In this document: positions 9,089-17,701 of the stretch, piece by piece
Layout: each line of letters opens with the position of its first letter
Numbering within the stretch: the stretch's first letter is position 1
From: Streptomyces filamentosus
GTDB lineage: Bacteria; Actinomycetota; Actinomycetes; Streptomycetales; Streptomycetaceae
DNA length: 64,000 nucleotides
Assembly (NCBI RefSeq): GCF_014654895.1
Contig: NZ_BNBE01000004.1
Coordinates: 1,116,001 to 1,180,000 of the forward strand
Reading direction: 5' to 3'
Notes under the pieces: model-generated
What the model was told of the DNA's origin: nothing
What the model saw: only the letters and a program-made list of their open reading frames with translations
The model's database searches: none
Translations under genes and position numbers: made by a program

Positions 9089-10078
9089 ATGTCCGCTGCC
9101 CGCACCACCGCACAGGGGCCCCGCACGGGGCCCGGGAACGCCGGAACCGAGGGCTCCGGGGACGGGTCCTCCGGGAAGGGGACCTCCGGAACCGAGGGCT
9201 CCGAGGACGGGACCTCCGGAACCGGCGTCTCCGGAACCGGGGGCTCCGAGCCCGTCCGCTACGAGCGGCGGGGCCCCGTCGCCGTCGTCACCATGGACCG
9301 GCCCCGCTACCGCAACGCCCAGAACTCCGCGATGACCTACGCCCTGGACCGCGCCTTCTACCGCGCCGCCGCCGACGACGAGGTCAAGGTCGTCGTCCTC
9401 GCCGGGGCGGGCGAGCACTTCTCCGCCGGGCACGACATCGGCACCCCCGAACGGGACGCCCACCTGCCGTTCGAGCGCCGGGCAGGGCTCTGGTGGGACC
9501 ACTCGGACAAGGCGGGCGCCGAGAGCCGCTTCGCCCGCGAGTCCGAGGTCTACCTCGGCATGTGCCGCCGCTGGCGCGAACTCCCCAAGCCCGTCGTCGC
9601 GTCGGTGCAGGGCGCCTGCGTCGCCGGCGGACTGATGCTCGCCTGGATCTGCGACCTGATCGTCGCCTCCGAGGACGCCTTCTTCGCCGACCCGGTGGTC
9701 CGCATGGGCATCCCCGGCGTCGAGTACTTCGCCCATCCCTGGGTGATGCCGCCGCGGATCGCCAAGGAGTTCCTCTACACCGGCGACCGGATGTCCGCCC
9801 GCCGCGCCCACGAGGTCGGCATGGTCAACCACGTCGTCCCGCGCGAGGAACTCACCGACAGGACGATGGAGCTGGCGAACCGGATCGCCGCCATGCCTCG
9901 GATGGGCCTCGCCCTGGCCAAGCGCGCGGTCAACCAGGCCGAGGACCTCCAGGGCCTGCACACCGGTATGGACGCGGTCTTCGGACTGCACCACCTCGCG
10001 CACGCGCACAACGCCGAGACCGCCCGGGACCCCCTCGGCGGCATGGACGTCCACGCGATGAAGGCGGCGGAATCCTGA
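9089..10078 (+). CDS. Crotonase-family enoyl-CoA hydratase in the fadD3 slot
   Basis: A 329-aa crotonase. The catalytic core starts at about residue 55 (RYERRGPVAVVTMDRP) with the oxyanion segments GEHFSAGHDIG and GACVAGGLMLAWICD. It probably hydrates an enoyl-CoA of the steroid pathway. ATG at 9089 follows a GGAAGGAGG Shine-Dalgarno 5 bp upstream and the KstR2-like operator. The first roughly 50 residues are a Gly/Thr/Ser/Glu repeat outside the normal fold. It heads the rightward operon with fadE31-fadE33, each joined by overlapping start and stop codons. In M. tuberculosis this position is occupied by the HIP-CoA ligase gene fadD3, which is not in this window. Confidence 0.83.
   Translation: MSAARTTAQGPRTGPGNAGTEGSGDGSSGKGTSGTEGSEDGTSGTGVSGTGGSEPVRYERRGPVAVVTMDRPRYRNAQNSAMTYALDRAFYRAAADDEVKVVVLAGAGEHFSAGHDIGTPERDAHLPFERRAGLWWDHSDKAGAESRFARESEVYLGMCRRWRELPKPVVASVQGACVAGGLMLAWICDLIVASEDAFFADPVVRMGIPGVEYFAHPWVMPPRIAKEFLYTGDRMSARRAHEVGMVNHVVPREELTDRTMELANRIAAMPRMGLALAKRAVNQAEDLQGLHTGMDAVFGLHHLAHAHNAETARDPLGGMDVHAMKAAES
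9140..9250. repeat. Tandem repeat at the crotonase 5' end
   Basis: Units related to GGAACCGAGGGCTCC and GACGGGACCTCC recur about four times and encode GTEGSEDGTSGTG-like residues. The frame is kept. It is the third such N-terminal repeat in this catabolic cluster. Confidence 0.82.
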
Positions 10079-11247
10079 TGGACCTCGACCACTCCCCCGC
10101 GGACGACGCCTTCCGGGCCGAGGCCCGCGCCTGGCTCGCCGCCCACGTGCCCGCCGAACCGCTCCCCTCCCTGGAGACCGGGGAGGGCTTCGCCGCCCAC
10201 CGCGCCTGGGAGCGGACCCTCGCCGCCGCCGGCTGGTCGGCCGTCTCCTGGCCCCGGGCCTACGGCGGCCGGGACGCCACCGTCCTCCAGTGGCTGGTCT
10301 TCGAGGAGGAGTACTACGCGGCCGGCGCCCCCGGCCGGGTGAGCCAGAACGGCATCAACCTCCTCGCCCCCACCCTCTTCGAGCACGGCACCGAGGAGCA
10401 GCGCGCCCGCGTGCTGCCCGCCATGGCCTCCGGCGAGGTCATCTGGGCCCAGGCGTGGTCCGAGCCCGAGTCCGGCTCCGACCTCGCGAGCCTGCGCTCC
10501 ACCGCCGTGCGCACCGACGGCGGCTGGCTGCTCCACGGCCAGAAGACCTGGTCCTCACGGGCCGCCTTCGCCGACCGGGCCTTCGGGCTCTTCCGCAGCG
10601 ACCCGGGCGCCGCGAAGCCGCACCAGGGGCTGACGTACCTGATGTTCCCGCTCGACGCGGACGGCGTGACCGTGCGCCCGGTGGGCCGGCTCGACGGCAA
10701 GCCCGCCTTCGCGGAGCTCTTCCTCGACGGGGTCTTCGTCCCCGACGCGGACGTCATCGGCGAGCCCGGCCAGGGCTGGCGGGTCGCGATGAGCACGGCG
10801 GGCAACGAGCGCGGGCTGACCCTGCGCAGCCCTGGCCGCTTCACCGCCGCCGCCGACCGGCTCACCGCCCTGTGGCGGGAGCACGGCGACCCCGCCGACA
10901 CCGCCCTGCGCGACCGGGTCGCCGACGCCGTCGTCGGCGCCCGCGCCTATCAGCTCTTCACCTGGGCCAACGCCTCCCGGATCGCCGCCGGGGGCACCCT
11001 CGGCGCCGAGTCCAGCCTCAACAAGGTCTTCTGGTCGGAGCTCGACATCGCCCTCCACGAGACGGCACTCGACCTCCTCGGCCCTTACGGGGAGCTGGGC
11101 GACGAGGCCGACGAGGCCCCGGGGCGAGGGAGTTGGGCGGAGGGCTACACCTTCGCCCTCGCCGGACCCATCTACGCCGGCACCAACGAGATCCAGCGCG
11201 ACATCATCGCCGAGCGGCTGCTCGGCCTGCCGAAGGGACGCCGGTGA
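10078..11247 (+). CDS. fadE31: FadE31-like acyl-CoA dehydrogenase
   Basis: A 389-aa acyl-CoA dehydrogenase. It shows the FAD/substrate loop IWAQAWSEPESGSDLASLRS (about residues 122-141), WLLHGQKTWSSRA, and the full C-terminal signature IYAGTNEIQRDIIAERLLGLP. In mycobacteria FadE31 forms heterotetramers with FadE32 or FadE33, where one subunit supplies the catalytic and cofactor-binding elements the other lacks. ATG at 10078 overlaps the upstream stop (TGATG), and the next gene overlaps in the same way, so the operon is tightly coupled. The complete signature here contrasts with its two shorter downstream partners. Confidence 0.86.
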   Translation: MDLDHSPADDAFRAEARAWLAAHVPAEPLPSLETGEGFAAHRAWERTLAAAGWSAVSWPRAYGGRDATVLQWLVFEEEYYAAGAPGRVSQNGINLLAPTLFEHGTEEQRARVLPAMASGEVIWAQAWSEPESGSDLASLRSTAVRTDGGWLLHGQKTWSSRAAFADRAFGLFRSDPGAAKPHQGLTYLMFPLDADGVTVRPVGRLDGKPAFAELFLDGVFVPDADVIGEPGQGWRVAMSTAGNERGLTLRSPGRFTAAADRLTALWREHGDPADTALRDRVADAVVGARAYQLFTWANASRIAAGGTLGAESSLNKVFWSELDIALHETALDLLGPYGELGDEADEAPGRGSWAEGYTFALAGPIYAGTNEIQRDIIAERLLGLPKGRR

Positions 11248-12236
11248 TGCGCTTCCTGCCCGACGACGAACACCGCGACCTCGCCCGCACCCTGGACGCC
11301 CTGCTCGGCGCGGCCGACACCCCGGCCGCCGCCCGCGCCTGGGCGGCCGGCGACCACGCCCCGGGCCTCGCGCTCTGGTCCCGCCTCGCGGAGACCGGCG
11401 TCTTCGCCCTGGCCGTGCCCGAGGAGCACGAGGGAATGGGCCCGCTCCCCGTCGAACTGGCCTTCTCCTTCATCGAACTGGGCCGGCACGCCGTGCCCGG
11501 CCCGCTGGTGGAGACGGTGGCGGCGGCGGCCCTCCTCGACCGGCTCGGCCACCCCGGGACGGCCGCCGCCTGGCTGCCGCGCGTGGCCGCGGGCAAGGCG
11601 GTCCTGTCCCTGTGCGCGCCGGAGTCCGCCGGCCCGTACGCGCTGGACGCCGACGCCGCCGACGCCGTCCTCGTCGTGGACGGCGACGCCCTGCTCCTCG
11701 CGGAGTCCGCCGGCCCCCCGCAGCCCTCCGCCGATCCCGTACGCCGCCTGTCCCGGCCGCTCGGCGGCACGGTCCTGGCGCGCGGCCCCGAGGTGACGGC
11801 CGCCGCCGCGCACGCCGCCGGCGTCGCCGCCCTCGCGACGGCGGCGCAGTCCCTCGGCCTCGGCCGGGCCCTGCTCGACCGGACGGTCGCCCACGTCCGC
11901 GGGCGCACCCAGTTCGGCGTCCCCATCGGCTCCTTCCAGGCCGTCAAACACCGCCTCGCCGACACCCTCGTCGCCCTGGAGTTCGCGCAACCCCTGCTGT
12001 ACGCGGCGGCGTTGGCGTGCGCCGCCGGATCCAGAAGCGCCCCGCGCGAGATCGCCGCCGCCAAGGTCGCCGCGGGCGGAGCCGCGTACGCCGCCGCCCG
12101 CACGGCCCTCCAGCTCCACGGCGCCATCGGCTACACCGAGGAGCTGGACCTCTCCCTCTGGATCCGCAAGGCCCGCCCCCTCCGCGACGCCTGGGGCACC
12201 CCGGCCGCCTGCCGGGCCCGCGTCCTGGCCCCCTGA
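11247..12236 (+). CDS. fadE32: FadE32-like short acyl-CoA dehydrogenase subunit
   Basis: A 329-aa member of the acyl-CoA dehydrogenase family, shorter than a self-sufficient enzyme. The N-terminal helical part (LFALAVPEEHEG-like segment near residue 55) and the C-terminal helical domain (GRTQFGVPIGSFQAVKHRLAD, ALQLHGAIGYTEELDL) are present, while the middle beta domain is reduced and the usual NEIQR C-terminus is missing. This fits the partner subunit of FadE31 in the mycobacterial alpha2beta2 enzymes. ATG at 11247 overlaps the fadE31 stop. It is likely inactive alone. Confidence 0.84.
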   Translation: MRFLPDDEHRDLARTLDALLGAADTPAAARAWAAGDHAPGLALWSRLAETGVFALAVPEEHEGMGPLPVELAFSFIELGRHAVPGPLVETVAAAALLDRLGHPGTAAAWLPRVAAGKAVLSLCAPESAGPYALDADAADAVLVVDGDALLLAESAGPPQPSADPVRRLSRPLGGTVLARGPEVTAAAAHAAGVAALATAAQSLGLGRALLDRTVAHVRGRTQFGVPIGSFQAVKHRLADTLVALEFAQPLLYAAALACAAGSRSAPREIAAAKVAAGGAAYAAARTALQLHGAIGYTEELDLSLWIRKARPLRDAWGTPAACRARVLAP

Positions 12237-12274
12237 AGCCCCCGGGTCCCGCCGGGAAGAGAACGGAAGGCACC

Positions 12275-13369
12275 ATGCGACTCGACGAAGAACAAGAGGA
12301 ACTGCGCGCATCGGTCAGGGCGTTGCTCCGGCGCCACTCCGGTGACGCGGCCTGGCGTCCACTGGCGGGACAGATCGGGGCCGCGGGCCTGGCCGTGCCG
12401 GAGGAGTACGGCGGCGCGGGCTGCGGGGCCGTGGAGGTCCACGTGGTGATGGAGGAGCTGGGCCGGGCCCTGAGCCCGGTCCCGTACCTCGGCTCCGCCG
12501 TCCTCGCGGTGCGCGCCCTGCTGGCCTCCGGCGACCCGGCGGCCTGCGCCGACCTGCTGCCGGACCTGGCCGCGGGCACCTCGGTGGCGGCCCTGGCCTG
12601 GGCGGAGTCCGGCTCCTGGACCCCCGCCGCGATCCGCGCCCGCGCCACCCCCTCCTCCGGCGGCTGGCGCCTGACGGGCACCAAGGACCACGTCCTCGAC
12701 GGCATCCGCGCCGACGTCCTCCTGGTGGCCGCCCGCACCCCCGCGGGCCCGTCCCTCTTCGCCGTGCGCCCGGACGCCCCCGGCGTCCGCCACGAGGAGA
12801 CGGTCCCCATGGACACCACCCGCCCCCAGTCCCGTCTCCTCCTCGCCGACGCACCGGCCCGCCTCGTCGGCACCGACGGCGACGCCGCCCGCGTCCTCGC
12901 CGAGGTCCTCGACCACGCCTGCACCGCCCTCGCCGCCGAACAGGTCGGCGCGGCGGCGCGATGCCTCGAACTGACGGTGGCGTACGCCGGGCAACGCGTC
13001 CAGTTCGGCCGCCCCATCGGCTCCTTCCAGGCCGTCAAACACCGCCTCGCGGACGCCTACGTCCGCGTCGAGTCGGCCCGCTCAGCCGCCCTCGGCGCCG
13101 CCTTCGCCGCCGCCGGCCCCACCCCCTCCCCGGACCTGCCCCGCCTCGCCGCCTCGGCCAAGTCGATCTGCTCGGAAGCCTTCTCCGAGGTCGCGGCCGA
13201 GACCGTCCAGCTCCACGGCGGCATCGGCATCACCTGGGAACACGACGCCCACCGCTACTTCAAACGCGCCCACGCCACCACCCACCTCTTCGGCCCCCCG
13301 CACCACCACCGCACCCGCCTGGCCGACCTCCTGGGCCTGGGCCCCGACCCGGCACCCCACCTGCCCTGA
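12275..13369 (+). CDS. fadE33: FadE33-like short acyl-CoA dehydrogenase subunit
   Basis: A 364-aa acyl-CoA dehydrogenase family protein. It has the N-terminal LAVPEEYGGAGCG segment, a middle domain with GGWRLTGTKDHVLDG, and the C-terminal QFGRPIGSFQAVKHRLADAY and TVQLHGGIGITWEHDAHRYF segments. As in FadE32, the NEIQR signature is absent, so it probably works as a heteromer with FadE31. The ATG at 12275 is preceded by GGAAGG and lies 38 bp after fadE32, the only real gap in this operon. Last gene of the steroid cluster and in the order of Rv3564. Confidence 0.84.
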   Translation: MRLDEEQEELRASVRALLRRHSGDAAWRPLAGQIGAAGLAVPEEYGGAGCGAVEVHVVMEELGRALSPVPYLGSAVLAVRALLASGDPAACADLLPDLAAGTSVAALAWAESGSWTPAAIRARATPSSGGWRLTGTKDHVLDGIRADVLLVAARTPAGPSLFAVRPDAPGVRHEETVPMDTTRPQSRLLLADAPARLVGTDGDAARVLAEVLDHACTALAAEQVGAAARCLELTVAYAGQRVQFGRPIGSFQAVKHRLADAYVRVESARSAALGAAFAAAGPTPSPDLPRLAASAKSICSEAFSEVAAETVQLHGGIGITWEHDAHRYFKRAHATTHLFGPPHHHRTRLADLLGLGPDPAPHLP

Positions 13370-13480
13370 CGAACGGAACCCCCTGCGCCGGTTGGTCCCC
13401 CGGCGGCCCCGTGGTGTAGAAAGCCCCGTCGCTCCATCATGATCAAGCCACTGGGCTCTCTCATTCGGGGGAATGAAGCA

Positions 13481-14101
13481 ATGACCTCAACTCGCCGTGC
13501 CCTCACGGCACTCGCGCTCCTCGCCGCCCTCGGCGGCACCACCGCCTGCGGCCCGGAGGAGACCGCCTCCGCCGGGGCGGCCGGGGACCCCGCCGTCAGC
13601 ACCTCCGCACCGGCCGCGCCGCCCACCACCGCCTCCGCCACGCCCGACCCCACCACGCCCCCGAGCGGCACGCCGGCCGACGACGTCGACGGCGACGGAA
13701 AGGGCGGGGACTGCGGCAACCGCCCGGCCCTGCCCTCCGGCGTCCTCATGGTGAAGGTCACCCTCATGCGCGACGCCGGCGGCTTCGAGGCCGCCGAGGC
13801 CGTCCCGCGCTGCACGCCCAACGACTGGATCTACGGCGCCGAGAAGGAAGCCCCCACCAAGCACTACGTCCTCCCCGAGACCGTCGACGCCCGCCTCGCC
13901 AACGGCCCCGGCACGTGGAAGAAGGTCGACCACGAACAGCTCGCCCTCCACGTCGACCGCTGCCTCTTCCAGGAGATCGGCGCCCCCACCGACGACTACC
14001 CCGAGGTGGAACCCCCCTTCAGCTGCTCCGGCAACGTCTACGAGATCACCCTGGACCCCCGGGGCGCGGTGCGGACGATGAAGGAGATCTGGCACGTCTG
14101 A
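13481..14101 (+). CDS. Secreted lipoprotein of unknown function
   Basis: A 206-aa predicted lipoprotein: Arg-rich n-region, hydrophobic LTALALLAALGG, and a lipobox-like TTAC with Cys23. Residues about 24-66 are a Ala/Ser/Thr/Pro linker, then a conserved-looking globular part with four cysteines (in DCGNRP, PRCTPN, DRCLFQ and FSCSGN), suggesting two disulfides outside the membrane. The ATG at 13481 is chosen because the signal peptide starts there; an upstream in-frame ATG at 13439 would add 14 polar residues. I do not recognise the family. It is separated from fadE33 by about 110 bp and ends before a perfect palindrome. Confidence 0.75.
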   Translation: MTSTRRALTALALLAALGGTTACGPEETASAGAAGDPAVSTSAPAAPPTTASATPDPTTPPSGTPADDVDGDGKGGDCGNRPALPSGVLMVKVTLMRDAGGFEAAEAVPRCTPNDWIYGAEKEAPTKHYVLPETVDARLANGPGTWKKVDHEQLALHVDRCLFQEIGAPTDDYPEVEPPFSCSGNVYEITLDPRGAVRTMKEIWHV

Positions 14102-14115
14102 CCCCGCCCCGCCGG

Positions 14116-14143
14116 CCCGTCCGGGACCCGGGTCCCGGACGGG
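14116..14143. terminator. Perfect 28-bp palindrome, terminator-like
   Basis: CCCGTCCGGGACCC is followed at once by its reverse complement, starting 15 bp after the lipoprotein stop. It probably ends that transcript and separates it from the membrane-protein gene. Confidence 0.65.
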
Positions 14144-14218
14144 GAATCCGGGAACGCCACTCGGCCGGGGCCCGTATTCGGTTCCATGGGGAGCGGAGTC
14201 GTACGAGGGGGAGGAAGC

Positions 14219-15466
14219 ATGCGGACTGTGGTGCGGCCGGCGGTGGTCGCCGGCGTGAGCGCCGTGCTGGCCGGATGGATCTGGGCGGCCGGATCGACCC
14301 GGGCGCCGCTGTGGGTGGTGACACTTCCGGCGGTCGGGGCGGTCTGGACGCTGACCCTGTTGCATCACGGTTATCTGACCGGCCGGGAGTGGGCGCACCG
14401 GCGACGGCGCCGCGGCAGCCGGGCCCGCCGGGCGGCCTGGGCTCCTCCCGCCGGCGTGCGCCCGCCGATCGACTATCCGAACGTCCTGCGGCGGCCCTCC
14501 GGCGGCGCCCCGGTCGACCACCAGGGACGTTATCGGGCCACCGGTGTCCGGCTGGCCGTCCTGCCCCTGCTGGCCGTCCTCTTCCTCACCGCCCACACCG
14601 TCTTCCTCCCGGACGGCGGCGCACTCGGCGTCGGGTTCGTCCTCGCCGAGTGCCTGCTGCTCGGTTCCCTCGTGTGGACGGTGTGGACGGAGCAGCACCC
14701 GTCCCGGCCCTGGGTCGTCGACCGCGTCCGCGCCGAGTTCTTCCGCCGGGAGATGTTCCTCCTCCTCGCGGGCGTCGGCCCCTACCTGGGCCTGACCGAC
14801 CAGCAGGCCGCACTGGTCCGGGACGCCCGGCTCGCCCTGCTGGCCGACGCGGGGCCGGCCGCGCTCGACCGGTTCGCCCACCTCGCCGACCAGGACGCGG
14901 ACGGCGGGGAGCGGGACTGGCGGGACGAGGTGTGGCGCCGGGCGGACGAACCCGCCCTCGCGGCCGGCGGCGACCTCGGGGACCGGATGCGCACCTACCT
15001 GGACCACCGCATCCGCCGGCAGCGGCTGTACATGGAACTGGCCGCCGAGAAGTGCGAGCGGTCCGAGGGCGCGCTCGGCCGGACCGTCAAGGGCGTGGTC
15101 CTGACCGCCGTCGCGGTCGCCGTCGCGTACGCGGTGCTGCTCGCCGCGGTGCCCGACGGCCACGAGCCGCCGACCGCGACGGTGCTGATCGCGCTCCTCG
15201 CCGCCGGCCTGCCCCCGCTGTGCAACTCGGTGCTGGCCGTGCAGAACCTGCTCGCCGGACAGCGGCTGGCCGTCTCCTACCGGGAGGCCCGGCAGGAACT
15301 GCTCGGACACGAGAACACGCTGCGCCGGCTGCTCGGGCAGCCCGAGGGGGCCGAACTCGCCCGCTCCTTCCGGGCGCTGGCCATGCGGACCGAGGCGACC
15401 CTCACCGAAGAGGTGCGCCGCTGGCGCATCACGGTGGCCAAACCGGAATTCGACGCCGGTTTGTGA
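14219..15466 (+). CDS. Multi-TM membrane protein, SLATT-like
   Basis: A 415-aa membrane protein. Hydrophobic segments lie at about residues 8-24, 31-48, 112-130, 137-156, 292-311 and 319-345. Between the second and third pairs is a soluble region with RAEFFRREMFLLLAGVGPYL and a charged helix RIRRQRLYMELAAEKCERSE leading into the last TM pair. A helix followed by a TM hairpin and a C-terminal amphipathic tail resembles the SLATT/DUF4231 effectors that form membrane-disrupting assemblies in conflict systems; this match is by eye. ATG at 14219 follows GAGGGGGAGG. Only 43 bp separate it from the TIR gene, so it is probably the first gene of that operon. Confidence 0.7.
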   Translation: MRTVVRPAVVAGVSAVLAGWIWAAGSTRAPLWVVTLPAVGAVWTLTLLHHGYLTGREWAHRRRRRGSRARRAAWAPPAGVRPPIDYPNVLRRPSGGAPVDHQGRYRATGVRLAVLPLLAVLFLTAHTVFLPDGGALGVGFVLAECLLLGSLVWTVWTEQHPSRPWVVDRVRAEFFRREMFLLLAGVGPYLGLTDQQAALVRDARLALLADAGPAALDRFAHLADQDADGGERDWRDEVWRRADEPALAAGGDLGDRMRTYLDHRIRRQRLYMELAAEKCERSEGALGRTVKGVVLTAVAVAVAYAVLLAAVPDGHEPPTATVLIALLAAGLPPLCNSVLAVQNLLAGQRLAVSYREARQELLGHENTLRRLLGQPEGAELARSFRALAMRTEATLTEEVRRWRITVAKPEFDAGL

Positions 15467-15509
15467 AACCTCCCCTCCCACCGGCCCCCGATGGATCACA
15501 ATCTGCGGT

Positions 15510-16766
15510 GTGGGGGAAGTCTTCATCAGCCATAGCGCCCGGGGCGACGCCTACGCCCTGGACGTCCTGGAGAAGATCGGGCAGGGGCTGGAGAAGCGGG
15601 GCCACCGGCCGCTCGTCGACCAGGCGGCCATCCCGCCCGGCGAGGAGTGGCGGACCGAGGTCATCAAGTGGGTGGCGCGCTGCGACGCGGCCGTGGTCCT
15701 GCTCAACGACAAGGCCCTGAAGTCCTCCTGGGTACGCCGCGAGGTCAACGTCCTGATGTGGCGCCGGGCCCTGGGGGCGCCTCTCCTCGTGATCCCCGTC
15801 CTCCTGGGCGACCTCACGACCGGCGACGTCAAGGGCGCCGGACTGGAGGAGCTGCGGGCGGTGCAGTTCGCCCGGACCCGACCGGACGCCAAGACCGTCG
15901 CCGAGCAAGTACTGGAGCGGTTCGCCGAGTTACCGGACGACCTCGCGGGCAGCGATCCGATGAGGGAATGGATCACCGACCTCGGCGGCTATCTGCAAGA
16001 GGCCCGGGCGGACTCGCAGCGGCTGGTCAGAGCCGCGAAGGAGCTGCAGATCGAGGACGCGCACCTGCCCGCCCTCACCGGGCGGCACGACGGTTGCCTC
16101 CTCCTGGCGCACCGGCTCCTGGTGGCGCCCCCCGAGCGCATGGCGCGGGCCCTCGGCATTCTCGCCCCCTCGCTGTCCGACCAGACGATCTCGCGCCTCG
16201 CCGGATCGCTCAGGTCGACCTGGGTGAACGAGGAGGCGGCGAGGTCCGTGCTGCCTCCTCCAGGCGGCCCGCCCCGCGCGATGACGCTGCTGCTCAACGC
16301 CCACTTCCCCGAGACCGCCGGGGACTACGTCCGGCGGGCCACGTTCGGCAACCACGAGGACTACGAAGTGCAGTCGACCGGCGCCCTCCCCCTGGGGGAG
16401 GACCGGGTCGGCGAGCGGGCGCGCTCCTGGGAGGACGCGGTGTGGAAGCTGTTCTTCGACGCCGAGGTCCCGGAGGACCGCTGGCTCCCGGACGACGTCG
16501 CCGCCCGGACGCACTACCTGATCATCCACGAGCGGCAGTCCCCGGACGAGGACTTCGCCGATGCCGTCGCCCTCCTCCACGGGCTGTTCTCCTGGCTGAT
16601 CGTCCTGGTGACGACCGGCACCTCGGTCCCCGCCCCCGAGGTCCGGAAACGCTTCGCCAACGCGGTGCTCCTGAAGCCGCTCCTCACCGTCCAGGAGGAG
16701 CAGACGGCCCGGATGCGCAACAAGAAGCTCGCCGACCTGCCCGCACGCCTCACCGGAACGTACTAG
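15510..16766 (+). CDS. TIR-domain protein
   Basis: A 418-aa protein with an N-terminal TIR domain (about residues 1-140). Strand A is EVFISHSARGDAYALDVL, the BB-loop region is LVDQAAIPPGEEW, and SSWVRREVNVLMW carries Glu78 at the position of the catalytic Glu of NAD-cleaving bacterial TIRs. Residues about 140-418 are mostly helical with no family I recognise. It may hydrolyse or cyclise NAD when activated. GTG at 15510 gives a start right before the first strand. The next gene begins 8 bp after the stop. Fold is clear; enzymatic activity is inferred. Confidence 0.85.
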   Translation: MGEVFISHSARGDAYALDVLEKIGQGLEKRGHRPLVDQAAIPPGEEWRTEVIKWVARCDAAVVLLNDKALKSSWVRREVNVLMWRRALGAPLLVIPVLLGDLTTGDVKGAGLEELRAVQFARTRPDAKTVAEQVLERFAELPDDLAGSDPMREWITDLGGYLQEARADSQRLVRAAKELQIEDAHLPALTGRHDGCLLLAHRLLVAPPERMARALGILAPSLSDQTISRLAGSLRSTWVNEEAARSVLPPPGGPPRAMTLLLNAHFPETAGDYVRRATFGNHEDYEVQSTGALPLGEDRVGERARSWEDAVWKLFFDAEVPEDRWLPDDVAARTHYLIIHERQSPDEDFADAVALLHGLFSWLIVLVTTGTSVPAPEVRKRFANAVLLKPLLTVQEEQTARMRNKKLADLPARLTGTY

Positions 16767-16774
16767 GAGCCCCC

Positions 16775-17698
16775 GTGGCGAAACCGATCACGCACGGCCC
16801 CGACTCGCGGGACGGCCACGTGTACGACATGCCGGACGACCTCCGGCTGGCCATCGAGGTCGCCCTGGCCGCCGACCGGCCGCTGCTCCTGAGCGGCGAC
16901 CCCGGCTCGGGCAAGTCGTCGGTGGCCCCGTACTACGCCCGGCTGAAGGGCCTGCGCTACTACGAGCACGTCATCACCGCCCGGACCCAGGCCACCGACC
17001 TGCTCTGGACCTTCGACAGCGTGCGCCGGCTGGGCGACGCACAGGCGCACCGCGGCCGGCTGAACGACGGCGACTACGTCGTCCCCGGCGTCCTGTGGTG
17101 GGCCCTCGCACCCGAATCGGCGCGCAGCCGGGGCGGTCTCCTCGCGCCTTCCCTCCACCGCGACCCCGCGGAGCGCTTCCACCACCGGCACCACCCGAAC
17201 GGTGCCGTCGTCCTGATCGACGAGATCGACAAGGCGGACCCCGACCTGCCCAACAGCCTCCTCGTGCCGCTCGCGTCGCACGAGTTCACCGTCGGGGACA
17301 CCGGTACTCCGGTGCGCCGCGAGGCCGACGCCGGTCCCCCGCTGATCATCATCACCACCAACAACGAGCGCGACCTGCCGCAGGCGTTCCTGCGGCGCTG
17401 CGTCACCTTCACCCTGCCCGGCCCGACGCGGGAGAGGCTGGTCAGCATCGCCCGGCTGCACCTCCGGCACGAGAGACGGGGTCTCCCGGAGACCACTCGC
17501 GACCTCATCGTCGCGCTCGCCGACGAGCTGATGCGGGTCCGCGCGACCGCGGACCTCGGCCACCAGAGGCTGCCCAGCACCGCCGAGTACCTGGACGCGC
17601 TGCGCGCCTGTCTCGCGCTGGGCATCACGCCGGACGACCCGCGGTGGCCCCTGCTGCGCAGCCTGACGCTGGCCAAGCCGGCGGAAGCCGGGCGGTGA
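16775..17698 (+). CDS. MoxR-type AAA+ ATPase
   Basis: A 307-aa AAA+ ATPase of the MoxR/RavA-like type. Walker A is SGDPGSGKSS (residues 40-49), Walker B is AVVLIDEIDKAD (Asp149, Glu150), sensor 1 is IIITTNNERDLP with Asn at about 196-197, and the FLRRC arginines 207-208 are typical of MoxR sensor/finger arginines. A C-terminal lid helix bundle follows. MoxR ATPases work with vWA proteins to remodel targets, and the next gene, 3 bp downstream, is vWA-like. In VMAP ternary systems this ATPase is the signalling switch. GTG start, 8 bp after the TIR stop. Confidence 0.85.
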   Translation: MAKPITHGPDSRDGHVYDMPDDLRLAIEVALAADRPLLLSGDPGSGKSSVAPYYARLKGLRYYEHVITARTQATDLLWTFDSVRRLGDAQAHRGRLNDGDYVVPGVLWWALAPESARSRGGLLAPSLHRDPAERFHHRHHPNGAVVLIDEIDKADPDLPNSLLVPLASHEFTVGDTGTPVRREADAGPPLIIITTNNERDLPQAFLRRCVTFTLPGPTRERLVSIARLHLRHERRGLPETTRDLIVALADELMRVRATADLGHQRLPSTAEYLDALRACLALGITPDDPRWPLLRSLTLAKPAEAGR

Positions 17699-17701
17699 CC
17701 G

